Source: Flavobacteriales bacterium
GTDB lineage: Bacteria; Bacteroidota; Bacteroidia; UBA10329
Reading direction: 5' to 3'
Length of the DNA stretch: 64,000 bases
Assembly (NCBI GenBank): GCA_021741075.1
Contig: JAIOYO010000017.1
Location: 1 to 64,000 of the forward strand
The position numbers and the translations under genes are program-made. A model generated the notes under the pieces. The model did not search any database, was not told the DNA's origin, and saw nothing but the letters and a program-made list of their open reading frames with translations. This document shows, piece by piece, positions 42,635 through 55,600 of the stretch. Numbering within the stretch: the first letter of the stretch is position 1; each line of letters starts with the position of its first letter.

Positions 42635-44518
42635 ATGTCATTTTTAGAGAAAAATTGGGTTCCCTATTTGCTGATATTCACTTTAGCTATTGCGCAATAT
42701 GCTAATACGCGAAATCACGATTTTGCATGGGACGATGTCATTGTCATTACCGAAAATTCTCGCGTTCAGAAAGGTTGGTCAGATATTCCCGAGCTTTTTG
42801 AAAATATTAAAAGCGGAAAGACAGAGAATAGGTACGGGTATCGCCCCATTTCACTTCTTTCTTTCGCTACTGATGTTGAGTTTTTTGGTGTTAATTCAAA
42901 AGCATCTCATCGCATCAGTATTTTACATTACGGCATACTGGTCGTTGTGGTGTTTTTCTTTTTGCAGACCATTTTCCCGAATAAAAAATGGTTCAATTTT
43001 TTGGTTTCAGTCTTGTTTGTTGTCCATCCATTACACACAGAAGTGGTTGCAAATGTCAAAAGTCGAGATGAGGTGTTGGCAATGTCGTTTGGTCTAGCAG
43101 CACTCGTTTTATTCTGGAACGGATTACTTAAGAGTAGTTGGATAAACTACACAATTGCCGGTGCTTGCTTGGTTCTCGCATTTTTATCCAAAGAAAATGC
43201 AGTCGTCTTTTGCGGAGTTGCTGGTCTGTTGGCTTGGTATCGATTCTCAAATATTTCGTTGAAAAATTGGTTGAAAATCGGTGCTCCAATAGCTATATTC
43301 TTTGCTGTTTTAGTTGCCATTCGATTCTTTGTCTATTCAGGAGTATATTTTCAGAATGACGATTTTGAGCTGTATACCAAGGGTATATTTCTTCAAGACG
43401 GTTTCGTGGGTAATCCGTTGTTTGGAATTGAGTCTAATTTTCTATTGAAGTATTGGAACATCATCTTTTTAAACGGACTGTATCTGACCAAATTTCTTGT
43501 TCCTTTTCCTTTGGTGCACGATTACGGCTACAACTACTTGTCTGTGGTTGGTTTTACTGATTTAAAGGCATGGCTTGCCGTGTTTGTGTTGATTGCTATG
43601 CTCTTATTTCTTTTCAAAGGTCTTCGAGAAAGAACTATTTATGGCTTCGGATTGGCTTTCTACTTTATGACGGCTTCCGTTTACTTGCATGTTGGAGGTT
43701 TGGCGCCAGATATTTTTGCTGAGCGTTTCATGTTTATGCCGCTTCTTGGATTGGCGTTAGTTTTTGTGGATATCCTATTAAGAATTGCAGGATATATGAA
43801 AAAGTCGGAAGTGGTAGTGGTGACAGTTGTGCTAATTCTTTCTTCTGGCTTTTTCGCAATGAGCTGGAATCGCAATGAGGCCTGGAAGGATAACCGAACC
43901 TTATTGGAAACAGACCTCTCCCGATTACACGATGGAGCCCGGGCAAATTACAATTATGCATTGCTGCTTCATGGTTTGTATTATCAAAGTTCAAAACAAG
44001 AACAGCTTACAATGGCTGATAGTATTTTGAAATATTATGAACGTACCATGAAAATAACGGATAGGTTGTATCCTGCTTATCTTGACCTTGGTGGCGCCTA
44101 CATGGAGTTCCAGAAATTTGACGAAGCGAAAAAGATATTTCAAAAAGCAATTGATAAATACCCTCAGATTTCCGCTTCTTACGTTCAGATGGGTAAGTAC
44201 TACATGACGCACAAGGAGTACGATAAGGCCATACCTAATTTCGAAAAGGCCATCGAAATGGGCGCTCATGGGTCAGATTATTATTACTTCTTAGCAATCT
44301 GTGAGTTTAATTCAGAAAATCATCAAAAGGCCATTGAAATCCTTAATAGAGGAGAGGCAGTAGACGTAAACTCTGGAGCTTACTATGCGTTGATTGTAAA
44401 TCTTCATATGCGACTTGGCGAAACAGAAAAGGCGCAAAATGCACTGCAACGCGGATTAAATAGATTTCCGCAAAGCCAAGACCTAAACAACCTTAAGGCG
44501 ACTGTTTCTAAGAAATGA
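42635..44518 (+). CDS. TMTC-like membrane glycosyltransferase with TPR tail, paralogue 1
   Basis: 627 residues. The N-terminal 440 residues are polytopic and carry the TMTC-type signature: NHDFAWDD (Asp33-Asp34), the YGYRPISLLSF segment, FVVHPLHTEVVANVKSRDEVLA and LSKENAV. The C-terminal 170 residues contain about four TPR units (YLDLGGAYMEFQKFDEAKKIFQKAI, YVQMGKYYMTHKEYDKAIPNFEKAI). Eukaryotic TMTC proteins O-mannosylate secreted proteins from dolichyl-phosphate mannose, and bacterial relatives are uncharacterised GT-C candidates. The gene is followed by a close paralogue 32 nt later and by the giant T9SS protein. Confidence 0.8.
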   Translation: MSFLEKNWVPYLLIFTLAIAQYANTRNHDFAWDDVIVITENSRVQKGWSDIPELFENIKSGKTENRYGYRPISLLSFATDVEFFGVNSKASHRISILHYGILVVVVFFFLQTIFPNKKWFNFLVSVLFVVHPLHTEVVANVKSRDEVLAMSFGLAALVLFWNGLLKSSWINYTIAGACLVLAFLSKENAVVFCGVAGLLAWYRFSNISLKNWLKIGAPIAIFFAVLVAIRFFVYSGVYFQNDDFELYTKGIFLQDGFVGNPLFGIESNFLLKYWNIIFLNGLYLTKFLVPFPLVHDYGYNYLSVVGFTDLKAWLAVFVLIAMLLFLFKGLRERTIYGFGLAFYFMTASVYLHVGGLAPDIFAERFMFMPLLGLALVFVDILLRIAGYMKKSEVVVVTVVLILSSGFFAMSWNRNEAWKDNRTLLETDLSRLHDGARANYNYALLLHGLYYQSSKQEQLTMADSILKYYERTMKITDRLYPAYLDLGGAYMEFQKFDEAKKIFQKAIDKYPQISASYVQMGKYYMTHKEYDKAIPNFEKAIEMGAHGSDYYYFLAICEFNSENHQKAIEILNRGEAVDVNSGAYYALIVNLHMRLGETEKAQNALQRGLNRFPQSQDLNNLKATVSKK

Positions 44519-44550
44519 TGCCAATTCTTAAAGCCGATATTTGAGCACCG

Positions 44551-46500
44551 ATGCATTGGCTGGAAAAGAAATATGTGATGTTTTTTGTAGTTGCGATTTG
44601 TAGTTTCCTACAATTCTCGAATACGCTGAATCACGATTATGCTTGGGATGATAAGATAGTCATACTCGATAATCCTGACGTAAAGGCAGGAATAGCTGGC
44701 TTGGGAGAAATCTGGCGCAAGCAACATTCAGATTATTTACACGATCAGTTGGGTTATCGCCCGTTCGTGCTTTCAACATTTGCATTGGAGCAGGAATTCT
44801 TTCCAATGAATCCGAAGGTCGGTCACCTAATGAATGTGGCCTATTTCTCCTTGTTGTGCATAGTCATTTTGCTTTTTCTACAGGAAATTGTTCCACAGAA
44901 ATGGCGGTTTGAAGCATTTCTCGTTACCATTTTGTTTCTAGTTCATCCGCTTCATGTTGAGGTAGTTGCCAACATCAAGAGTCGCGATGAGATTTTTCAG
45001 CTTCTTTTCAGTCTACTCAGTGTTCTGTTTTATTGGAAATGGTTTCATTTTCGAATATGGTGGTATTTTGTGATTTCGCTTGTTTCGTTTGTGCTTGCCA
45101 TTTTATCAAGAGAAAATGCAATCGTAACTGTGGGACTAATCCCACTTACCATTTTGGTACTAGGAGAAGGAACTTGGAAACATAAAGTAAAAGGTGTACT
45201 CCCGGTTTTGCTTTTGATTTCGGCAGGAGTGAGCATCATTTGGCTAAGTCAGCTGGGTAATGCAAGTAAAGCGGAAACTGAAGGAATGGGAATCGTTTAT
45301 GAAGATTCAGATCTTGGAAACGGATTGTTCTATAATGGACTGTATGGACTTAAGCGATATCTCAACTTTAATCTTGTAATGCTTCGTTATCTCAAAAATT
45401 TCATTTGGCCTGTAGACCTGGTGTATTATTACGGTTACAACCATTTGAAACTGTACGAAATAAAAGATTCGGTTTCCATCATTGGTGCCATTGCAACTGC
45501 TTTACTGACCTTAGTAACGGTTATTTCCATAAATTATAGACGAGTATTTGCTTTTGGAGCGCTGTTTTTTTTCATCGCTATATTTCCGTTTCTGCAATTC
45601 GTTAATTACATGAACGATACCATGGCAGATAGGTTTGCTTTTGGTCCTTCGCTTGGCTTGAGCATTGCGGCTGTTTCGGGCTTAATCTGGATGCTTAATA
45701 AACTGTTCAGTAATGCAGAAAGGAAGCGAAGAATCGTTGCTGGAGTCTTAATCTTTTCGGTACTCGGATTCTATTCATTCCACACCTTTCAGCGCAATAA
45801 AGCCTGGAAGGATAATTACACACTTTTTAGTACGGACATCGTTAAATTAGACAATTGCGCTAAAGCTCATGAGCATTATGCAGATGTGCTCCACGAAAAG
45901 TACCTGAAAACGAATGATGCAAGCCTCATTCCACAAATCACTTACCATTACCAAGCAAGTATCGAAATAAGTGATAGAAGCTATTACTCGTTTATGAAGC
46001 TTGGTTCTAACTATGCCTCGTTTGGGAACCCTGAAATGGGAGTGCAAATTCTACGCAAAGCCGTTCAGCTTTTTCCTAATCAGGCTGATCCAAATTTCTA
46101 TCTCGGCAGTGCACTATTTCAGCAGAAAAAGTATTCGGAAGCAATTCCTTACTTCAAAAAAGGCATTGAGTTTTCTCCTCGAATTTCGGATTCACATGAA
46201 CTGTTGATTAGGTCGTATGAAGCGATTGGAAATTTGGATAGTGCACTAGAAATTGCTACAAAAGCGGCTTTGGTTTTTCCCGATGATATCAAGATCAGAG
46301 ATGCCATTTGCGATGTGTATTTTGGATTGAACGAGTATGATCAAGCTTTTTCTCATGCAGATACGTTACTTTATATAGCGGGATTAAATCCAATTTACTG
46401 GAAAAAAGCAATCGGTATTAGGCAATTGGCAGGCAGAGATGACTTAGCAAATACTCTTTACCGAGCTGGACTTGAAAAAGGTGTTTCTTTCGATAACTGA
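44551..46500 (+). CDS. TMTC-like membrane glycosyltransferase with TPR tail, paralogue 2
   Basis: 649 residues, built like the preceding gene: NHDYAWDD (Asp33-Asp34), LGYRPFVLSTFALE, FLVHPLHVEVVANIKSRDEIFQ and LSRENAIV, then about ten hydrophobic helices and a TPR region from about residue 460 (YSFMKLGSNYASFGNPEMGVQILRKA, FYLGSALFQQKKYSEAIPYFKKGI). The TPR part is more divergent than the membrane part, so the two copies may recognise different partners. GATATTTG at 44536-44543 resembles a -7 box with one mismatch. The giant HYR-repeat gene follows 115 nt downstream on the same strand. Confidence 0.8.
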   Translation: MHWLEKKYVMFFVVAICSFLQFSNTLNHDYAWDDKIVILDNPDVKAGIAGLGEIWRKQHSDYLHDQLGYRPFVLSTFALEQEFFPMNPKVGHLMNVAYFSLLCIVILLFLQEIVPQKWRFEAFLVTILFLVHPLHVEVVANIKSRDEIFQLLFSLLSVLFYWKWFHFRIWWYFVISLVSFVLAILSRENAIVTVGLIPLTILVLGEGTWKHKVKGVLPVLLLISAGVSIIWLSQLGNASKAETEGMGIVYEDSDLGNGLFYNGLYGLKRYLNFNLVMLRYLKNFIWPVDLVYYYGYNHLKLYEIKDSVSIIGAIATALLTLVTVISINYRRVFAFGALFFFIAIFPFLQFVNYMNDTMADRFAFGPSLGLSIAAVSGLIWMLNKLFSNAERKRRIVAGVLIFSVLGFYSFHTFQRNKAWKDNYTLFSTDIVKLDNCAKAHEHYADVLHEKYLKTNDASLIPQITYHYQASIEISDRSYYSFMKLGSNYASFGNPEMGVQILRKAVQLFPNQADPNFYLGSALFQQKKYSEAIPYFKKGIEFSPRISDSHELLIRSYEAIGNLDSALEIATKAALVFPDDIKIRDAICDVYFGLNEYDQAFSHADTLLYIAGLNPIYWKKAIGIRQLAGRDDLANTLYRAGLEKGVSFDN

Positions 46501-46550
46501 CCGTTATTTGTCGATAAACCAGTGTGATTTAATCGAACAATTACTTGGTC

Positions 46551-46561
46551 AAAAAAAAAAA
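46551..46561 (+). repeat. Poly-A tract (11 A) upstream of the giant gene
   Basis: An uninterrupted run of 11 A lies 54 nt before ATG 46616, and a run of 7 T directly abuts the ATG. Homopolymers of this length can slip or bend DNA. No clear -7 box is seen in the 115-nt gap, although TAGTTTTT near 46606 is one base off the consensus. Confidence 0.7.
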
Positions 46562-46615
46562 TCAGCTTCTTTACAAGTTGAAAACAGCACCCCCTAAATC
46601 CATAATAGTTTTTTT

Positions 46616-49600
46616 ATGAAAAGAATTTTTACGCTAGTCGCTCTTGTTTTTTTCCTTGGCTTTTCAAAAAGCGTTGTAGCACAATGCTCATGGATTGCTG
46701 GTAGTTCTCCAGCGCCCAATGCCGTAGTATACCAATATGGTGAGGTGGTTCCGAATGCTGGTTGCGGAGTGTTTTCGGACATTACGAACTATAGTCCAGG
46801 GAGAAATTTCTTAATGCGTGTTTTGGCTGGCGGAAGTTATTCTATAAGCACTTGCAATAGTCCAGGGTTTGATTCTCAATTAACCAGTTACCAAGGTGTT
46901 TCGAACAACGGATCTGGAAATCATTTTGCATATAATGATGATAATGGGCCGATTTGTTCTGGGTTGTCAGCATCCCTCACAATTACACCAACCTTTACAG
47001 ATTACACTCGTGTGCAGGTTAGTCAGTTTAGTTGCCTAGCAGCCGGTAGCGCGTCAATAACTGTTTCTGTTCGACAGAACAACAATCTCAATATTACATC
47101 GAGTGCTGCTGATATGTGTGTTGGGCAAACAAGGAACCTAACAGCCACTCCAGCATCTGTTTCCGGAACGCTTGTTGCAAATTATGGCAACCGAGGAACA
47201 TTTTCAGGGACTGGAACAAGCGGCACAAATGGTTCAGTCTTCACCGCTCCTACACCGGCAGGTGCATCGCAGGTTTATACCATTACCTACACGTTTGGAT
47301 TTTGCACAACAACTCAGAATATTACTGTTTACAGAAATCCTACTGTGGCCAATGCCGGAGCAGATCAAGTAATATGCGGTACTTCAACTTCTATTTCAGG
47401 AAATACACCAACCTATGGAACGGGTCAATGGACACTCGTTGGTGGGTCTGCTACCATTGCACAGCCAAGTAATGCTACAACCAATATTAATATAACAAGT
47501 GGCAATTCTGCTACCTTCCGCTGGACAATCACCAATGGGCCTTGTGCTGGTTCTTCAGATGAAGTAACTGTATTTCGAGATAATGTTCCTCCAACTATTA
47601 CCTGTCCGTCAAATCAGACAACCACGGTTACATCTGGAACATGTTCTAGGTCAATTATTGGCCTAGATGCTTCGGTTTCTGACCTATGCGGAACAAACCC
47701 TTATACGTTTAATATGACTGGATCTAACACTGGCTCCGGAACCGGTAGCGTAAGTGGAAATTCGTTTAACGCTGGACTAACCACTGTTACCTACAGCGTC
47801 ACCGACTTACAGGGAAATCCAGCTAGTTGTCAGTTTACAGTTACGGTAAACGATAATATTCTACCCACCATCACTTGTCCTTCAAATATTTCAGTTAATA
47901 GTACTACTGGGGTTTGCGGTGCGGCTGTCAGTTACGCAGCACTTGCGTTTAACGATAACTGTCCTGGAGCTACAGTCGCTACATTTTCGGGTCTGCCCAG
48001 TGGCGCTACCTTCCCTCTAGGAACGAGTAACGTAACGCTTAGGGTTAGCGATGTTGCTGGAAACGGTCAAAATTGTTCGTTCTCGGTTACCGTAACAGAC
48101 GTTCAGAATCCAACTATTTCGTGTCCTACCACAGTCAATGTTAACACAACTGCGAATCTTTGTACAGCAACGGCAACGTGGACTGCTCCTGTAGGAACAG
48201 ATAATTGTCCAAATCCTGTAACTGTTAGAACTACTGGCCCAGCGCCTGGTTCTTCGTTTCCACTAGGAAGTACAACTATTGGGTACACAGTAACGGATGC
48301 TAGCAGCAATGCGGTATCCTGTTCGTTTAGTGTTGTTGTTACTGATAACCAGAACCCAGTTATTACCTGTCCAAGTAATATCTCTGTTCCAGCAGCCAGC
48401 GGAACATGTGTATCCAATGTCAGCTACTCTACGCCTACAGCAACTGACAATTGCGGAGTGGCTAGTGTAACCTTGCAAAGTGGTGGCGCTAGTGGGTCTA
48501 GCTTCACGGGTACATCCACGGTTACGTGGAGGGCTACCGACAATGCCAATAGAACGGCCGATTGCAGTTTTACAGTTACCGTTACGGATTCGCAAGTGCC
48601 AACCATTACTTGCCCTGCAGATATTACAACCACGGCCGCTTCTGGAGTTTGTACTGCTAATGTCAGTTATCAAATCCCAACCGCATTTGACAATTGCCCA
48701 GGAGTTACAGCAACCAGAACAGCTGGTCTCGCAAGTGGAAGCGCATTCCCTATCGGACAAACAATGGTAACATACACAGCAACTGATGCTTCAACAAACA
48801 CTACCAGCTGTTCTTTCAACGTCACAGTCACAGATAATCAAAACCCAGTCATTGCCGGTTGTCCTGCACCAAACCTTTCTTTCAATAATGATCCAGGACA
48901 ATGCAGTTATGTTTTCAATTACACAGAACCCACTGTTACCGACAATTGCCCAGGCGCAACTATAACGAGAACGGCAGGGCTAGCGCCAGGATCGGCATTT
49001 CCTGCCGAAACCAACACTACTGTAACTTATACTGCAACTGATGCAGCCAACAACACGGCAGTTTGCACTTTTATAGTTCGAGTTGAAGATGTTCAGAATC
49101 CGTCCATTACTTGTCCTGCTAATATTACAGTAAACAACAGTCAAGGACTTTGCGGAACTGCCGCAGGTATAGTTTCTTTTCCGAATGCTAGTTTTAGCGA
49201 TAACTGTGCTGGAACAACATTGCAACAAACTGCAGGTAACGCAAGTGGGGCAACATTTAGTGTTGGAACACAAACAGTAACATTTGTGGCAACCGATGCT
49301 GCTTCAAATACCAATACATGTTCGTTTACTGTAACCGTCAACGACAATGAAGCTCCTATTTATTTGGTTTGTCCAACCAATTTTACGGTAAATACTGGCA
49401 ATGGAATTTGTAACGCAGTTGTAACTTATCCTACAGTATTGGCAAATGACAATTGTGGAGGAAGTGTTGCTCCAGTAATGACCACCCAAGGCACGGCAAG
49501 TGGTTCAGTGTTTCCGCTAGGTCAAACAACTGTTACTTACACAGCCACTGATGCATCCAGTAATGTCGGAACTTGTTCTTTCGTGGTTACTGTTAGAGAT

Positions 49601-52600
49601 CAAGAAGGACCGCAGATTAATTGTCCATCTACGCAAACCGTTACGTTTGACGGAAACTGTCAGTATCAACTACTAAATTATCTTGGTCAGGTTAGTTTCC
49701 TTCAAGATAACTGTGATATTCCGACTTTAGTTCAAAGCCCTGCAGCTGCTACCACAATAACAGGTAGTACCCAGATTACCATTACAGCAACAGATTTGAG
49801 TAACAATAGCTCAAGCTGCAATTTCTTTGTGAATCCGAATGATGTGGTTGACCCAGTGGTTACTTGCCCATCTAATCAGGAGGTTCCTGTAAATTCAATT
49901 TGTCAGTTCACTCTTCCAAATTATGTGAATGCAGTTGCGACTGACGATTGTGACCCGAATCCAACCGTGACGCAATCGCCAATTTCTGGGGCAATTCTTA
50001 CTTCGACAACTGTGGTTACACTGACCGTTGTTGATGATGCAGGAAACAGCAGTACCTGTACGTTTGATGCAGGACCTCTTGACGCCACTAATCCTGTCAT
50101 AAGCTGTCCAAGTAATCAATTGGAGGTGTTTAATACAAATTGTCAGCTTTCGCTTCCGAACTACACTGGGTTGGGAACGACTTCTGATAACTGCGGTGGA
50201 ACACCAACTGTTACTCAGAGTCCGGCAATTGGGGCCATTATCACATCTCAGACTGTAGTTACTTTAACTGCCACGGATGGAAGTTCAAATCAAGGAGTAT
50301 GTACTTTCAGTGTCATCCCAAGCGATAATATTCAGCCAACAATTACATGTCCTGTAACTCAAAATGTAGCTTTCAATTCTAATTGTCAGTTTACTGTTGG
50401 AAATTACGTGAGTTTAGGAACGCCTTCGGATAATTGCGATGTCAATCCATCGGTTACTCAATCCCCAGTTCCTGGAACGTCCATTTCTGGACCGACTACG
50501 GCTTCACTTACAGTGACAGATGCAAGCGGAAATACGGGAACCTGTAATTTTCAGATTGTACCAACGGATCAAACGGCACCAAACATCACGTGCCCAGCAG
50601 ATCAACTAGTTAATCTAAATGGCAGTTGTGAACGTGTGCTTCTAAACTATATGCCCCAGGCAACAGCAACAGACAATTGTGATGGAGCGCCAGTTAAATC
50701 TCAATCTCCTGCAGCTGGTACAACCATTACAGCGAATACAACTGTAACCATTAACGTGGTTGATAATGTTGGAAATACCAATAGCTGCTCGTTCTTGGTT
50801 GAAGTGCAAGACGTAACTCCGCCAACCATAAGTTGTGGAGGTAATATCAACGTCAATTTTAATCCCAATTGTCAGTTTGTAGTTGGCAATTATGTGAGCA
50901 CGATAACTACCGCGGACAACTGTGGAGGTAATCCAGTAATCACCCAGAGCCCAGCTTCGGGAACTACTATTACTGGATTGACCACCATTACCATGACGGC
51001 AACAGATGCAAGTGGAAATGCTGCAAACTGTACGTTCAATATTAATCCTATCGATAACCAAAATCCAATTGTCACCTGCCCAGCAAACATCAATGTAAGT
51101 TTCGGTGCTTCGTGTAATTTCACATTAGCCGATTACACTGGTTTGGCTACCGCAACCGATAATTGTGACGTTTCAGTTGCTAAAACTCAAAGCCCTGGTT
51201 TCGGAACGGTAATTACTACATCAGCCACCGTAACCATTACAGGTACCGATGATGCAGGAAATACAGGAACCTGTTCTTTTGCAGTAATTCCGGTAGACAA
51301 TACAATTCCAACAATTACTTGCCCTGGAAATCAATCGGCAGCCTTTTCGACTTCTTGCAATTTTGTACTGCCTAGCTATGTAGGATTGGCTAGTGCCTCT
51401 GATAACTGCGACAATAGCGTTCTTATTACTCAATCGCCCGCGGTTGGAACTACGATTACTGGTTCTCAGCAGGTTACGCTTACTGGAGTCGACAATAACT
51501 CAAATAGCGTTTCGTGTGTGTTCAGCATTATTCCTATTGATAATACGCCTCCGGTTATTACATGCCCTGCAAATCAGCCTGCTTCGTTTAACGCACAATG
51601 TCAGTTTGCAATTATCAATTATACAGGATTGGCATCCGCGTCTGATAATTGTGGAGGCACACCTGTTATTACCCAATCTCCTGTTTCAGGAACATCTATT
51701 GCCACCACCAGTCCTGTTACTCTTACAGCAACAGATGCAAGTGGAAACACAGCTACTTGTTCTTTCAATGTGATACCTGCCGACATTACTATGCCAAGCA
51801 TAAGTTGTCCTGGAGATCAAAACGTCAACTTCAATGTAAGTTGTCAGTATAATTTACTTTCGTACACGGGGCTAGCTAATGTGAACGATAACTGCGACCC
51901 AGCATCAGTAGTTACCCAAAGTCCTGCTTCAGGAACTCCAATTTCAGCCACCACGGTAATCACGCTTACTGCTACCGATGCATCGTCTAATGTCAATACA
52001 TGTTCGTTCTCTGTAATTCCGGCAGACAATACCAATCCAAGCATAACATGTCCTGGAAACCAAAGTGCCAGTTTTGACGCTGGATGTCAGTTTGTACTGC
52101 CAAGTTACACTTCATTGGCTTCTACAACAGATAATTGCGATTTGACACCGACCATTTCGCAAAGTCCTATTGTTGGAACAGTCATTTCCGGAGCTCAAGT
52201 TGTTACCTTAACTTCTAGCGATGACAACGGAAACATTGCTACCTGCACGTTTAGTGTGAACCCGATTGATAATGTGGTTCCAATAATTTCTTGTCCAGGA
52301 AACCAAGTCATCAGTTCCAATGTCAATTGCGATGTGGTGATTCCTGATTACACATCAAGTTCAACAGCTTCAGACAACTGCGATCTATCACTGGCTTTCT
52401 CACAATTACCCGGATCAGGAACCATTATCACCGTGGCTACTACCGTAACAATTACAGTGACGGACGATAGCGGCAATGATGCCGATTGTTCATTTTTGGT
52501 AACTCCAGCCGATAACAATAATCCAAATATCACTTGTCCAGGTAATCAAATTGTCAATGTGGATGCTACATGCCAATTCTTAATGGTTGATTACACAGGC

Positions 52601-55600
52601 TTGGCAACTGCTACGGATAACTGTAGTGCTTCGCCAACGGTTTCGCAAGACATTAACGTAGGCACTCCCGTTGTTGGGACCACCACGGTTACATTAACAG
52701 CAACTGATACGGATCTAAATACTGCTTCGTGTACGTTTGATGTTGTTCCTGAAGATGCCACTGCGCCAGTCGTTTCATGTCCAGTTGCCCAGACTGCTGC
52801 CTATGGCGCTCAGTGCCAACTCGTAACGCCAGATTACACCAGCCTAGGTTCAGTTTCTGATAATTGTGATTCAGGATTGAGCATTTCTCAATCTCCTGTT
52901 GCAGGATCGGTTATTGGAGGCAATACAACCATTACCCTCAGTTCTATTGATGGTGCTGGTAATGTCGGAACATGTACGTTCAGCGTTACTGTGTCTGATC
53001 AAACAATGCCATTTTTAGCATGTCCTAGCAATCAGGTAGAAGCAGCTGATGCTAATTGTCAGTTTACATTATTGAACTACGTTTCCTTTGCTACGGTAAG
53101 CGACAATTGTGATGCGCCTCCATTCACAGTGACGCAATCACCAGTTGCTGGAACAACCATCAACGGAAATACAACTGTTCAATTATCGGTAACAGATATT
53201 GCTGGAAATAATGCCACTTGTACGTTTGATGTACTTCCGGATGATGTAGTTGCACCGGTTATTACATGCCCGGCAGGTCAAACTGCCAGCGTAGGTGCAA
53301 ACTGTAGTTTCTCGCTGCAAGATTACACGGTTGCTACTAATGCTACAGATAATTGCGATCAAGCGCCAATCTTGGTTCAAACGCCTGTAGCTGGAACAAC
53401 GTTGACGGCAAACACATTGGTTACATTGACTGCCACGGACATAGCTGGAAATGCGGCTAGCTGTAGTTTCAACGTGACTCCTGTTGACGCCACCATTCCA
53501 AGTGTAGCTTGTCCTGGCAATCAAACGGTAAACGCTAATCCTACCTGTGGATTCAGTGTAGCGGACGTTACTGGCTTAGCCACCATTAGCGATAACTGCG
53601 ACAACACTCCATTCATTACTCAGAGTCCTGCTATTGGTACATTAGTTACTGGAACAACAACCATGACGGTAACTGCTGTAGACGATGCAGGAAATTCTAA
53701 TTTCTGTACGTTCACAATTACTCCAATTGACATTACAGTGCCAACAATTCAGTGCCCAAGCAATTTGAATGTTAGCCTTGCCGCTACTTGTGATTTTGTG
53801 TTAACCGATTATCGTTCGCTAGCAACTGCAATTGATAACTGCGATAATAGTCTCACACTCATTCAAAGTCCTGCTTCTGGCACAACAGTAGGAGGTTCAA
53901 CGGCTATTACGCTCACTGCGCTGGATGATGCAGGAAACAGCGCCACGTGTACATTCAGCGTAATTCCTGCCGACAATACTGCTCCAACCATTACATGCCC
54001 TGCAAATGCCTCGGTAAATACGAATGCAAATTGTCAGTTTGTTCTTCCGAGTTATGTAGGTCAAACAAGCTCTTCTGACAATTGTACCACAACTCCAGTG
54101 GTAACTCAATCACCAATTTCCGGTTCGTCAATTGGCGGAGTAACTACCGTTACCATGTCTGCTACAGATGCGGCTGGTAATGTCGGAACGTGTTCATTTG
54201 TACTCACTCCTGTTGACAATCAAGTGCCTGTATTTGCCAATTGTCCCGTAAGTTTCCAACTAAACAACACGCCTCAAAGCTGTGGTGCAATTGTGAATTA
54301 TGCTGCGCTTTCTGTATCTGACAATTGTGCTGGAGTTCTAACGCCAATTCAAACGGCTGGCGGGGCAAGTGGCTCGGTTTTCCCGGTTGGAGTAACGGCA
54401 GTTTCGTTTACTGCAACCGACAACAACAACAATTCTGCTACCTGTTCATTCAGCGTAACTGTGGTAGATTCCGAAATTCCAACAATAGTTTGCCCTTCTA
54501 ATATTTCGGCAAATGTGAATCCAAACACTTGCGGTGCAGTCGTTACGTACGCACTACCAACAACTTCCGACAACTGCTCAATCGGTATAATGCCGTCTCT
54601 TCAAGTTGGTTTGGCCTCTGGCGCAACCTTTCCACGAGGAACAACAGTCGTTACCTATCAGGCAACAGATGTGGCTGGAAATAGTGCATCGTGTAGCTTC
54701 AATGTAACCGTAGTCGATAATCAGGCTCCTGTGATTACATGTCCAGCAAACATAACTACCAACGTATCGTCAAACAGTTGCCAAGCATTTGTTAGCTATG
54801 CACTCCCTACAATTTCAGATAATTGTGCTACGGGCTTATCACCAGTGCTGGCTTCAGGAATTGCTTCTGGCGCTTCATTCCCACTAGGAACTACCAACTT
54901 GGTGTACCAAGCAAATGATGGTTTCGGTAATAGTTCTTCGTGCTCGTTTACTGTAACAGTCAACGACAATATCGCGCCAATTATGTTCGGATGCCCAATC
55001 GACATAACGGTTAACGTAGCTCCTGGAACATGCGGTAGAGTAGTGCAATTTGCCCACCCAACGGCCACAGATAATTGTATTGGATCAATAACACCTTCGG
55101 TAATCGCAGGGTTTCCTAGCGGTTCGACATTCCCGATGGGACTAACCACCGTTACGTTTCAAGCCGTTGACGGTGCTTCAAATGTGGCTTCCTGTTCTTT
55201 TGATGTCACTGTTATTGATAACGAAGATCCAGTTATCACATGTCCTGCTAACATAAGCGTTTCGGTTAGTGCAGGTACTTGCGGTGCAACTGTTACGTAT
55301 TCGGCTCCAACCGCCACAGATAACTGTACAACGCTTGTTGGCCCAACTTTATCTGCTGGTCAAGCATCAGGAACAATTTTCCCGGAAGGAGTAAATACGG
55401 TTTCTTATATCGTTGCGGATGGAAGTGGAAATACCGACAACTGTAGCTTTATAGTTACAGTAATTGATAATGAAGAGCCTACGTTAACCTGTCCAGCTGA
55501 TTTTACGGTCAGCAACGACCCGGGTCAGTGTGGAGCAGTTGCCACGTACAACTTACCAACGGTGGTTGACAATTGCTCAACGGGAATGGTTCCATACGTA

